Shown piece by piece: positions 55,201 to 64,000 of a DNA stretch of 64,000 bases (position 1 is the first letter of the stretch; the number at the start of each line of letters is the position of its first letter). The DNA lies in the NCBI GenBank assembly GCA_947579605.1, contig OX388318.1, forward strand, positions 8,184,001 to 8,248,000, given 5' to 3'. A program made the position numbers and the translations under genes. The notes beneath the pieces were generated by a model. That model made no database searches. It was given only the letters and a program-made list of their open reading frames with translations, and had not been told where the DNA came from. This stretch comes from Athripsodes cinereus. Taxonomy: Eukaryota > Arthropoda > Insecta > Trichoptera > Leptoceridae.

Positions 55201-56200
55201 ACCTATGTTAAATGATCGCTAAAATATGTCTATGTGAGAGAAGTATGGTGGTTAACTAGGCCAATCTTGTGAGACTCAGACTTTAAGCAGAGATAGACCA
55301 CAGAATACCACACCATTAACTACTATACATACAGTGATAACATGACTACCAACTTTGGGTATTACACATACAGAACCAGAGAGCTGCGATTAGTGTTGAA
55401 CGGTATGGTTGACTAAGTTTAGTGATCCAATTCATTAGATGTGATTCAGTTGAATTTCTCAATGCTGAATTAATTGCTAGCTGAACCGTATTTAAAATGT
55501 TATTAGCCAACTCTCAAGCAGCATTAATTGTTTGTTAAACTTATAATTATTTGAACCCACTCATGTTTATTTAAAAAAAAACACATTTTCAAAATTTTAA
55601 ATATATTTGACTATAGGTATTTACAAAAATAAAATAAGTTTAGTTTTGCTGAAATGTGATTCTTTGAATATTTTAAGCTTTGCTCATGAAACACGTCATA
55701 CACAATTTATTAAATAATTTTAAAAAAATACCAAAATTTTCTAAAGTTAAATCACTCCGATGATTCGTATTTGACCAGCTCAACCATCTCTACGTATGAC
55801 CTAACAAAGGCCGCCAATATTTGGCTAAGTGCCAAAATATTAAAGGGTGTTCATTCTATCGTATCTTCGCTTTAGCTTTTATTGCGATTTAGCTTCGAAC
55901 TAATATTAAAAGTTTGATCTTTTACCAAACTTATATTTAGAAACTCTGGTTTTATAAATAGATTTTACTTACAAAAGTTTTCTTGTGAAATTTATTTATC
56001 TACCCATTGAAACTTTTTGGTAATACTTAGATGTTTAAAACTCTTGATTTTTTCGCCTTCAGCGACACTTAACTTTTTAACGTGATCTTTAAAATTTTAC
56101 CTCATCAAATAACACACAGTAGTCTCGTTGGTACAAAATAATGCATATATAATTATATTCATCATAAAATTTAAATATAAACCATTATTTGACTCGTTCA
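52270..56200. other. unassigned AT-rich DNA
   Basis: No coding block. CGGGATTCAAAACC at 53783 hints at an eroded SINE head and TTTGCGCCAATTGAATACTC at 54243 at a family B scrap. Neither is firm. Confidence 0.45.
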
Positions 56201-56204
56201 TCTT

Positions 56205-56400
56205 ATTTTGTAGTTGGCGTTACATTGTCCCGTGGAGCACCTGGCAAAGAATTGGTCTATTTTTTGTAAGGTCACGAGTGTGCTGTAAAAGGCAGATGTT
56301 TGAAAAAATAAGGACATTTTGTATCTTAAATTCAGCGATGAAGTTTGACACCCATCCTGAATAAATTTTTTGTTGGCACGGAGATGATAGAAATACAGGA
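56205..56400 (-). repeat. hairpin-ended repeat family A, reverse
   Basis: TCCCGTGGAGCACCTGGCAA, GTGTGCTGTAAAAGGCAGAT, TCAGCGATGAAGTTTGACAC and TTGGCACGGAGATGA are the reference copy inverted. Confidence 0.72.
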
Positions 56401-56448
56401 CACAACTAAGATTTTACGATTCAAAACATACATAATCAAAGATTTACA

Positions 56449-56650
56449 TACTTTGACTTTTTTCAGAAAATTTTAACTTTACTTTTTATCTAAAGACTAA
56501 TGTGACTGAAGGACTAATTTCTAGTATTTTAGGATTTTTTGCTTTTATATTTATGTTTTTGTATTGATTTAAGTATTGTATTATCGTTGTTTTTAAATTT
56601 AAATTTACTTTGACTTTTTTGGAGAATTTTAACTTTTACTTTTTTTTCCT
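56449..56650. repeat. direct repeat pair about 158 bp apart
   Basis: TACTTTGACTTTTTTCAGAA (56449) and TACTTTGACTTTTTTGGAGA (56607) start two related stretches of about 40 bp. Confidence 0.55.
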
Positions 56651-56759
56651 CAAGATTGAAACATTTCTGGTAAGAGTGGAATCTTCGCTGGTCTACATGT
56701 CAAATATATTAATTGTCAACATATTGTGTAACGACTGTTTGATTCTAAATATTGTGAAA

Positions 56760-56790
56760 ATAAAATAAAAAATAAAATAAAAAAAAAACA
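56760..56790 (+). repeat. A-rich tail-like tract
   Basis: AAAATAAAATAAAAAATAAA and a final run of A follow ATTGTGAAAATAAAA. It may mark the 3' end of a retroposed copy on the plus strand. No coding sequence is recognised upstream. Confidence 0.4.
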
Positions 56791-56799
56791 ATTTTGTGT

Positions 56800-59700
56800 A
56801 AATCGTATTAGGTCTTCTTAACTTAACTTGGTTTAGTTCGAAGAAATCGTGTCCATGTGTAAAACTTGCCATGTGTTTATAGATATTATGTGATCAAATT
56901 GCAAATATGTAATATCACTAATGAATAAATAACCTGTTTTAACTATAGTTTGTAACGTAATTGGCAATTAATCCCAAGCATTGTTCAGTGAACGCACCCA
57001 AATGCTCCGCATCATAATATTATTTTATGTGCAGAATATCAACAATACAAAAAACAATAGCTAATCCAAAATGCTTTAACAATGTATGCTTTTATGTAAG
57101 TCCAAATATCAACAGAAGCTTGTTGTAAATGAAAGCTCAATGTTGTGACTACAGGACTGTAATAACTCCCACAAAACTTACATACAAGATCACATTGAAA
57201 GCATAGTATGTTGCTTTTCTTTGTGCTCTTGTGTGTTTCATCTATAATATTGTCAAAGACAGAGTATGTAATCTATATATTAGGTACATAGGTAGGTACT
57301 CTGTCTTTGACAATTCCATCACCCATGATCTTTATAACGTAAGAGCCAAGCTGAGTTTGAACTCGTTTAATAACGACGTTTAAATTGCATTTTTTTTTTA
57401 TTTTCCAACAATATCAATTTAAACTACCACAAAAAACAATATAACTAAATATACTTTTTCTGAAACTAATTCATTGTGTTCTAAAAACAATAACAAGCAA
57501 TGGAAATTAGTGCCTCATCAGACTTTTGTCTGTTCTGAGTCAGTAACTCTTACTCTCTTATTTTTATATAAAGCTCAAAATTATTGACTTGTTAAATTCA
57601 GTTCATTTTTTTTTTTGCGTTGAGAGGTGAAAGAGCTGATACAATTTAGCGGTACTGACGTTTTTAATAAAAGTGCCGGAGTTTTTTTTTTTTGAGATAA
57701 AATAAATTAACTATAAATTGCGTTGTATTTTCAAAAAATAGTAAATTAAAGGTAAACGGCATTCATATGTTTAAATGGAATAGAATTGAATGCCGACATC
57801 TCCTAACTTATACCAGCTTATCATCTGAAAAAAGAACATTAGGTACATACCTTTTTGGTTATTTTACATCTGGTATCTTCGCGTTCAAAACATCAATGTT
57901 TATAATAAATACGTAATATAGAAGAGTTTCATTTGACAAATCGACAAACAAAAATACTATCGTCACTTTATTGTTTCGAAGATGAAAACATCCACTTGCA
58001 CGAGTTCAAAGTGAATATAAAAACAAGAGACAAAGAACAAACAACAAATCTCATAAGTCAAACAGATGCTTCTGTTTTCGTACTATTATTGTTCTTATTA
58101 TACCCCTCGAGGAGGTATTATTAAATTTGTGATAGAAACGAATGTTGACTGGCGTCGCCTATGAGAGCGTAGCGCAACACCTGATGCACTGATGGAACAT
58201 AGAAATTATTTAACCAAAACGCGTCCGCACAGAAATAATTATGTTTTGAAGAAGAATTTGCTGTACGGGCGATGTGACTTACAGCTTGGGAGATAAGTTG
58301 TGATAGAATGGGCGACTAATAACATCATTGAGATGACACCATTCTTAGTAGGGTAGTCAGATACACGCAAAAAATACAAACGCTATACGATCCTGTTTCT
58401 TTTCACATCAATGGACCTTTCAACATGTTATATTTGATTTCTGCTCAGGGAATGGAATAGGACTGACATTTCCTTCAAATATTTTTTAAACTTTTTATTA
58501 AAGTTCGTGTTAAGTTTGAAATATTACGCCTAAGTACGATATGTATGTATTATGCAATGAGTCATGGTACTCATTCTGAATTATCTAATATATTTTATCA
58601 CAGCCATTATCCCTTCTTTTTTGAATCTTATCTTAGTTAGACGGGACATGTTGCTATATTTATGATATTATTTTTCTTTAAGGTATTATCGCCCAAAATA
58701 TTTGCAATATCGTCCAAGAAATAATAAGTATTATTCTAGTGCAATAGAAATAGTTTTGTTTTATGTGTTGGAATGTTCAACTTGTAGTTCACGTCTGTCT
58801 CTGTGTACGTTTGCAATTTACTATTTCAAATAATAATATTAATTTCATAAAATACCTTCTTTACCATTGCAATACTAATGTCAGACTTGTACTGAGTGGG
58901 ATGTCCTTTCTTAGAGTATTTATTTGATACTGACTGTAAGCCCCGGCTTTTCTCAGAAAGTGTATCTATTCACACCGATTTCTTGGGAAAAAATTACACT
59001 ATTTTAAAGAATATTCATACATTATCTATATGCAATGTCTGAACTACTAAGTTAAGACGCAGTGTATGCAAACGAAGCTTCAGTCTGCCACGAGCTTTCT
59101 TTAAACAGTATTTTCTTTAATGGTCGTTATTTGCCCTTTCTTCCCCCCTGGTCGTATTTTTATAAATTTTTATATTTCGTTATGTTGCTCTCTATAGAAA
59201 TTACAAAATAACAAATCTCGAAGTGATGGAGAATAATCCAGCATTTGTTTTATTCCTGTAATATTTGACATCTGAAAAGGTATACCACCAATTCTGAATG
59301 TCATATTTTTTGGTACTGAGAGGAAAAATTATCATAATTATGCTATCTTTAGTTGCGGAAGGTGTCGTGGTGACAGATAGATTTCTTCCTAATCTCCGTC
59401 TATTACAAGTGCTTTACTAGCATCAATTTACTTATATACCTTCCTTTATGAGAAGGCACTGAAATACCCACATTTGTTTTATTCTGTTGTTATGATACTT
59501 ATATATTATTTCGTGGAAAATAATTGCCGTTTTGTTCATAACTTCCGAACTTACATCTAGAAATTCAACAAGCCATGTTACTCTAACGAAGTCTTGTACT
59601 TATTCTAACAAGTTATAGGTAAATGTTATGGGTACATTTTCTTGTTAAACTTTTTTCGTTTGACTAGCAAATATCGAATGTTACTAGATGCCAAAGCTTT

Positions 59701-60000
59701 TGTCTAAAAAATATTTTTACTACCTTTTTTCTTTATTGTATACAATGTTGCAGCGATATTTTATGTTAAATAAATAGTCAGCAATATGCTCACTGACAAG
59801 ATATGCCTGCTAGCTGTACCTCTGAATAGTTCAACATTAACAAAAGTTTTTGTAGATTGTATACTATCTAAAAATGTATGAAATAATGCATGAGGTACCT
59901 ACATTTTTTTTTACTTTACGTTTATGACACTGTATAAATAAATGGAAAAAAATATTTAGTGTAGACCTTTTTCTACATTTACATATACCTTATTGAAAAA
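56800..60000. other. mostly unassigned AT-rich DNA
   Basis: Contains the inverted repeat at 57249 and an uncertain family A scrap near 59270-59400 (TGGTACTGAGAGGAAA). A GC-richer patch at 58140-58200 is unassigned. Confidence 0.4.
57249..57314. repeat. perfect inverted repeat, 18-bp arms
   Basis: ATTGTCAAAGACAGAGTA at 57249-57266 and its exact complement at 57297-57314 enclose a 30-nt loop. Confidence 0.9.
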
Positions 60001-60006
60001 AAAACC

Positions 60007-60246
60007 TTATTGTTTTTTTTTTAACTTTTCTATACACAGATGTCAGTATAGCTGGCGGACTTATCACTTACGTAATTTCTTCCAGACAACCAGTGCTGTC
60101 TCAATTTTGCTGAGACAGTTTCTCTTCCAAACCCTGGTTGCGAAAATTGCTTACGAAACTCCGCGACCCAGCTGGGAATCGAACCCAGGACCTCGATGAT
60201 GCAAGTCGACTGCGATAGCCGTTGCACCACGTGGCCGGTTCAGGAG
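60007..60246 (-). mobile_element. tRNA-derived SINE, family 3
   Basis: The minus-strand head reads AACCGGCCACGTGGTGCAAC (A-box side) and GGTCCTGGGTTCGATTCCCA (B box). A body and a tail with GGAAGAAATTACGTAAGTGA then AAGTCCGCCAGC follow, then an A-rich end. The tail resembles LINE ends at 52130-52265 and 50590-50735, suggesting their machinery mobilised it. The opposing 66-68-codon frames are chance. Confidence 0.78.
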
Positions 60247-60351
60247 GTGTTATGATTCTTGAATGGGCCCTTGCGGTGGTTTATCCACAAAATTGTCTCG
60301 TTATAATTTTACATATTATTTTTCCGTTGCTTTGAAAACAACATCGCAATG

Positions 60352-60471
60352 TCATCGAAAGTGAGTTGTCGTAAGCGACGCATAATATGTTTCAATCATA
60401 ATTGACGGTTTTACTTTTACTCGTATGTATGAACTCATTCTAGGAGGAGTGTGTAAACCAAATCATGTCTT
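60352..60471 (+). repeat. isolated unit of the 129-bp satellite
   Basis: From TTGTCGTAAGCGACGCATAA to ACCAAATCATGTCT it is identical to the units at 63741-64000. Only the first dozen bases differ. Confidence 0.92.
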
Positions 60472-60560
60472 ATTTATTTATTTATTTATTTAACAACATA
60501 CACGGCACAAGGCCATTAAACATATACAAAAAATCATATTTAGTTCGATGCAATACAACA
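60471..60560 (-). mobile_element. LINE 3' end with AAATAAATA tail, minus strand
   Basis: TATTTATTTATTTATTTATT then AACAACATACACGGCACAAG and GCCATTAAACATATAC. Read on the minus strand it matches the order at 50160-50230. It begins exactly where the satellite unit stops. Confidence 0.6.
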
Positions 60561-61850
60561 ATAATTATTATTTCAAACGCAGTCACATTTACTTATCACA
60601 CACACACATACACATAATACTACGACTATCCTCAGGACGAGCTCCCAATTTACTATGACCTATATGCTTCGTTCCTCAGACGGACGTAGTAATGTAAAAT
60701 AATAAATGAAAATTAGAAAAATAAATACAGTTTTCAAATCGAACAAGAAGAAGTGTATAAATCTCCGTGTTCCTTTCTGAAGGAAAGGTACGGGGCCAAA
60801 TAGTCTTATATTAGTTGTTCGATATGGGCTTTCAAAAGTAATACTAGTATATATATACTAAAATTCCACTCCACAGATTGGTGGTACTGTTATAGGTATG
60901 CTCGATAAGTTGTCTAGGGGTCTCTTATAGCAAAAGTGCCTGTACTCGTATTTTGTCTAGGGGGTATCTTTAAGTATAGGTGCCTTTTACTTAACTTTGG
61001 CCGAGAGAGGCCTCTGTGTCATGCTTACCCTTAGTTCCACAAGCAGTCTGGTTACCAGGACCTCTTAACTCTGTCATTTCCTTCTGTATACCAGTTATAT
61101 CATATTGTATAAATTCTTCTTATTACTTATTTGAGTAAATTTATAGATATATCCATGTAAACAATCAAAATTATATATCAAGTGCAAAATAAGATTATTA
61201 AAAGTAAATCATAGCTCTCCAGGAATGAGGAAAAATTATCTCTAGTAATGTAGCTCTTAATCTAGCTCTTTATTTTCTTCATAGCGAGATAGTGGAGTCA
61301 TCCAGCCTTTGGTTGGTCAAGGATTCGAACCTCGGCGACAAGAGAATTCAAGTTATAAAATAGGTTATCTGAATTCTACATACAAGGAGGCTAAGAAATG
61401 CACTTTAACCAGAATAGAAGTACAGAAGGTACTTGTAGGTATAATATGGATTTCAACAAAAAGATAAATTAAGGTATGTGGGTCACATTTATTGTGTACA
61501 TATATTATATAACAAAAACAGTTACTTCCAAGGTAAACTTGCATGGAATAATATTCCTTACAATACGAAAATTATGAAAGTACTGGAGAATTTGTATTGA
61601 GATATTAAAACATTAAATGATAATAATTGGTTGGTCCATTCTCGGTATTATACGTACATGAACAATACCAGGACTAAACATTTACCCTTAAATTAATCAA
61701 ATAGAACCATTCATTCTTCATTCAACCTTAAGAGCTTAATTTAATACACAAGAGAAAATTATTATATATCTAGTACTATATTTAAATGAACCCGTGACAG
61801 GGTAGGAAATTACATCATTATAAACATTACACGCAATATAACATATGAAA
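60560..61850. other. interior of the interrupting DNA, left part
   Basis: Possibly the 3' UTR of the LINE whose tail lies at 60471. No coding frame is recognised. An eroded tRNA-like head lies at 61285. Confidence 0.35.
61285..61350 (+). repeat. eroded tRNA-like SINE head
   Basis: GCGAGATAGTGGAGTCATCC and GTCAAGGATTCGAACCTCGG give A- and B-box-like strings at tRNA spacing. Degenerate. Confidence 0.35.
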
Positions 61851-63420
61851 TGTAATCACTTACAGATGAGTAGGCACGTAGTCGGCGATATACACAAAGC
61901 TATGTAGATTACCGGTGAAGAAGCAGTTGTTCTTTGACGGTAGAGACCAGAGTCGAGAAAGAAAACATACTCAAATGTCTCTATGGCGAGGGCTGGACAT
62001 GCCAAGAAGTACGGATGTGGTAGCGGAGACAGAACCTGGCAGATTCTGTCCTCAGAACGGGAGATCACTACTTCTCAAGAGGCGTGAGAAATACCTATAC
62101 GTTCATACACTGTTCTCAGTTTATAAAGTAGGGGACGTCACAAATTCACTATTTTTTTCAAGAAAACATGGCAAGTTCGTTTAATCGCTCCTCCAACAAA
62201 GGCCGCGGCCGATAAAGTTGGCAGAGGATTTCTAAAAGCACATGGAATTGAGAGGCACTTATGTATATAACAGCGTCATAGATCACTTGGTACACGACAT
62301 TAAGTGTTACCCATTGCAGTAAGCGAATCGTTCTCAATATTATTAACTAGAGACTGTAGTACTGGGGCAATTAGTAAAGAACTTTTATGCGGTCACAAAC
62401 AAGATTATCCTCAATTAAAATTATTCAGGTATAATGAATTAGAACACATCACAATTGTCTAACGATTTGGCGGTTAAATTAGCAACGCCCGTAATGAAAT
62501 TATATCGTAATACTGAATACTTCCAGATGTTATTATTACATAACCGTAAGAATAGTTCTATGTAACACAGGAGGACAACACGCTTGTTCATCACACTATT
62601 ACGGCATTCGATATTGCTTAGTAATCATTATTATTGTACAAAGATTTTGGAGGCAAAATTGGTCGCGCCCATAACGAAATTATATTATATACAGATTACT
62701 TTAGGATATTATTATTACGACACACAGTAAGAATAGTTCTATGTAACACAAGAGGACAACACACTTGTTTATCACATTATTACGGTAGTTGTTATTAATT
62801 AATTATGGTTAGTATTATTATTGTGTCGGAGCTACGCAAATGGCTGTTCGCGACCAAGGCAGAGAGGGGACTGCCCTCCCTACGTCTAGCCTATCCCATT
62901 GTTAGGGGGTAACTGGTTTTGACCGTTATTTTCGTCATTCGTTCAAGCCAGGCAGCGATCACGTGATTCAACACGAGGTCGGATGCAGTATTGGTGAAGC
63001 GTGCAAGAGTTCGAACACACGAAGCTAACCGATATTTCACGAGGGAATATAATATTATTATTATCATTATCGGTTCGAGTGACGAAAAAGGACAACGAAT
63101 GATTCTAGGTACAGTAACGAATATGAACATATCACGCGTTGAATATTTTAATGCGTAGCAATAACTATACAATGCAGCAATATAAAACTATAGCACCCGC
63201 CAGTATACAAACTTATTTTATAACATTTACAGACTATCCACATTAAAGTAACAATGCTGCTATCCCACTCACACTTACAATCGTCCGCATAAACAGACAC
63301 CGGGTACAGAGAGGGACGGCGTCACAATCATAATGTAGGCGGGCGCTTCAGCTCATCATGAATATAATAATAAAAACTGAAAATTATGTTGCCAGGTTTG
63401 ACCGCAACACCCGAGTATAA
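61850..63420. other. compositionally distinct unassigned block
   Basis: Patches are clearly richer in GC than the flanks (61860-62080, 62190-62340, 62830-63020, 63240-63400). No frame exceeds about 93 codons and none is recognisable. It could be LTR, UTR or other non-coding transposon sequence. It contains the 180-bp duplication. Confidence 0.35.
62461..62820. repeat. 180-bp tandem duplication, two units
   Basis: Units at 62461-62640 and 62641-62820 share GTAAGAATAGTTCTATGTAA and GAGGACAACAC-CTTGTT-ATCACA in register at exactly 180 bp. Moderately diverged. Confidence 0.85.
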
Positions 63421-63439
63421 CAAAATAAATATAACGCAG

Positions 63440-63737
63440 TGTTATGTGCTTCAACTAATAAAATATGCATGACATAATACAGAAATCTATAATAATTAAT
63501 CATTTATGGAATATATAACTACTTAAAGCAATGTAAGATCAATTAAATCCACAATAAAATAAACTTGAAATATTATCTACTTAATTACAATAAAATAAAA
63601 TTAAATAAAATTTATGGGAATGTCAAATGTAAAATCAATTAAATTCACAAAAAATGAAATTTGAAATATTACCTAATTACACTAAAATAAAATTTGAATA
63701 AAATTTATGGGAATGTTAAATGTAAAAACAATTAAAT
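63440..63737. repeat. AT-rich degenerate tandem repeats, about 95 bp
   Basis: ATCAATTAAAT-type starts recur at 63538, 63634 and about 63727. AAAATTTATGGGAATGT is in two units. Confidence 0.65.
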
Positions 63738-64000
63738 TCTTATTATCATTCAGAAAGTGTGTTGTCGTAAGCGACGCATAATATGTTTCAATCATAATTG
63801 ACGGTTTTACTTTTACTCGTATGTATGAACTCATTCTAGGAGGAGTGTGTAAACCAAATCATGTCTTCTTATTATCATTCAGAAAGTGTGTTGTCGTAAG
63901 CGACGCATAATATGTTTCAATCATAATTGACGGTTTTACTTTTACTCGTATGTATGAACTCATTCTAGGAGGAGTGTGTAAACCAAATCATGTCTTCTTA
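63738..64000 (+). repeat. 129-bp satellite array, cut by the window edge
   Basis: TATTATCATTCAGAAAGTGT starts at 63741 and again at 63870, 129 bp apart. Both units look identical, and a third begins at 63998. The array continues past the window. Confidence 0.93.

Larger units (their letters stand above)
29417..64000 (+). other. right flank of the exon, probably intron
   Basis: This begins with a consensus GTAAGT donor. The next TRPM coding block would follow KAQ directly, but no such block was recognised in the remaining 34.6 kb. The BEL/Pao element lies in this interval in the opposite orientation to the exon. Confidence 0.5.

Overview
This window is AT-rich, intron-scale animal DNA. It is most likely from a moth or butterfly (Lepidoptera). 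That is an inference from the repeats: short 3' ends of several LINE families with ATAAATA-type tails, a truncated RTE-like LINE 3' end ending in a GTGA-type tail, tRNA-derived SINEs, and a dispersed repeat at 641-850 that I know from lepidopteran genomes. Nothing suggests bacterial, plasmid or viral DNA.

Only one stretch looks like host coding sequence: a 199-bp exon at 29218-29416 (+), with a pyrimidine-rich acceptor and a GTAAGT donor. Its peptide resembles the N-terminal region of a TRPM-family cation channel. If so, much of the window is intron of that gene, read left to right; I found no second exon.

The dominant feature is a complete BEL/Pao LTR retrotransposon on the minus strand, 40356-48537. 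It has two identical 1,436-bp LTRs, a 5-bp target duplication (CGGGG), a primer-binding site matching tRNA-Tyr, a G-rich polypurine tract and one unbroken 1,743-codon gag-pol frame. The frame carries zinc knuckles, protease, reverse transcriptase, RNase H, integrase and a C-terminal DUF5641-like region with every catalytic residue I looked for. It inserted very recently and may still be active.

Layout: 1-9.5 kb is dense old repeats (hairpin-ended repeat family, LINE scraps, a hAT-like MITE, SINEs, a 70-nt A tract). 9.5-15 kb is mostly unassigned, with a TIR element (11900-12420) framed by direct repeats. 15-19.4 kb holds LINE 3' ends, followed by a 73-bp tandem array (19498-19938). At 24.4 kb there is a 238-bp near-perfect palindrome. 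26-39 kb is mostly unassigned around the exon, with scattered LINE scraps and a hAT-like MITE. 39.4-40 kb has a LINE scrap, a palindrome and a SINE directly before the BEL/Pao element. 49.3-52.3 kb is a SINE and LINE tails. 52.3-60 kb is mostly featureless. 60-64 kb has a SINE, a 129-bp satellite unit split by about 3.3 kb of DNA containing a LINE tail and a 180-bp tandem duplication, then more satellite running off the right edge.
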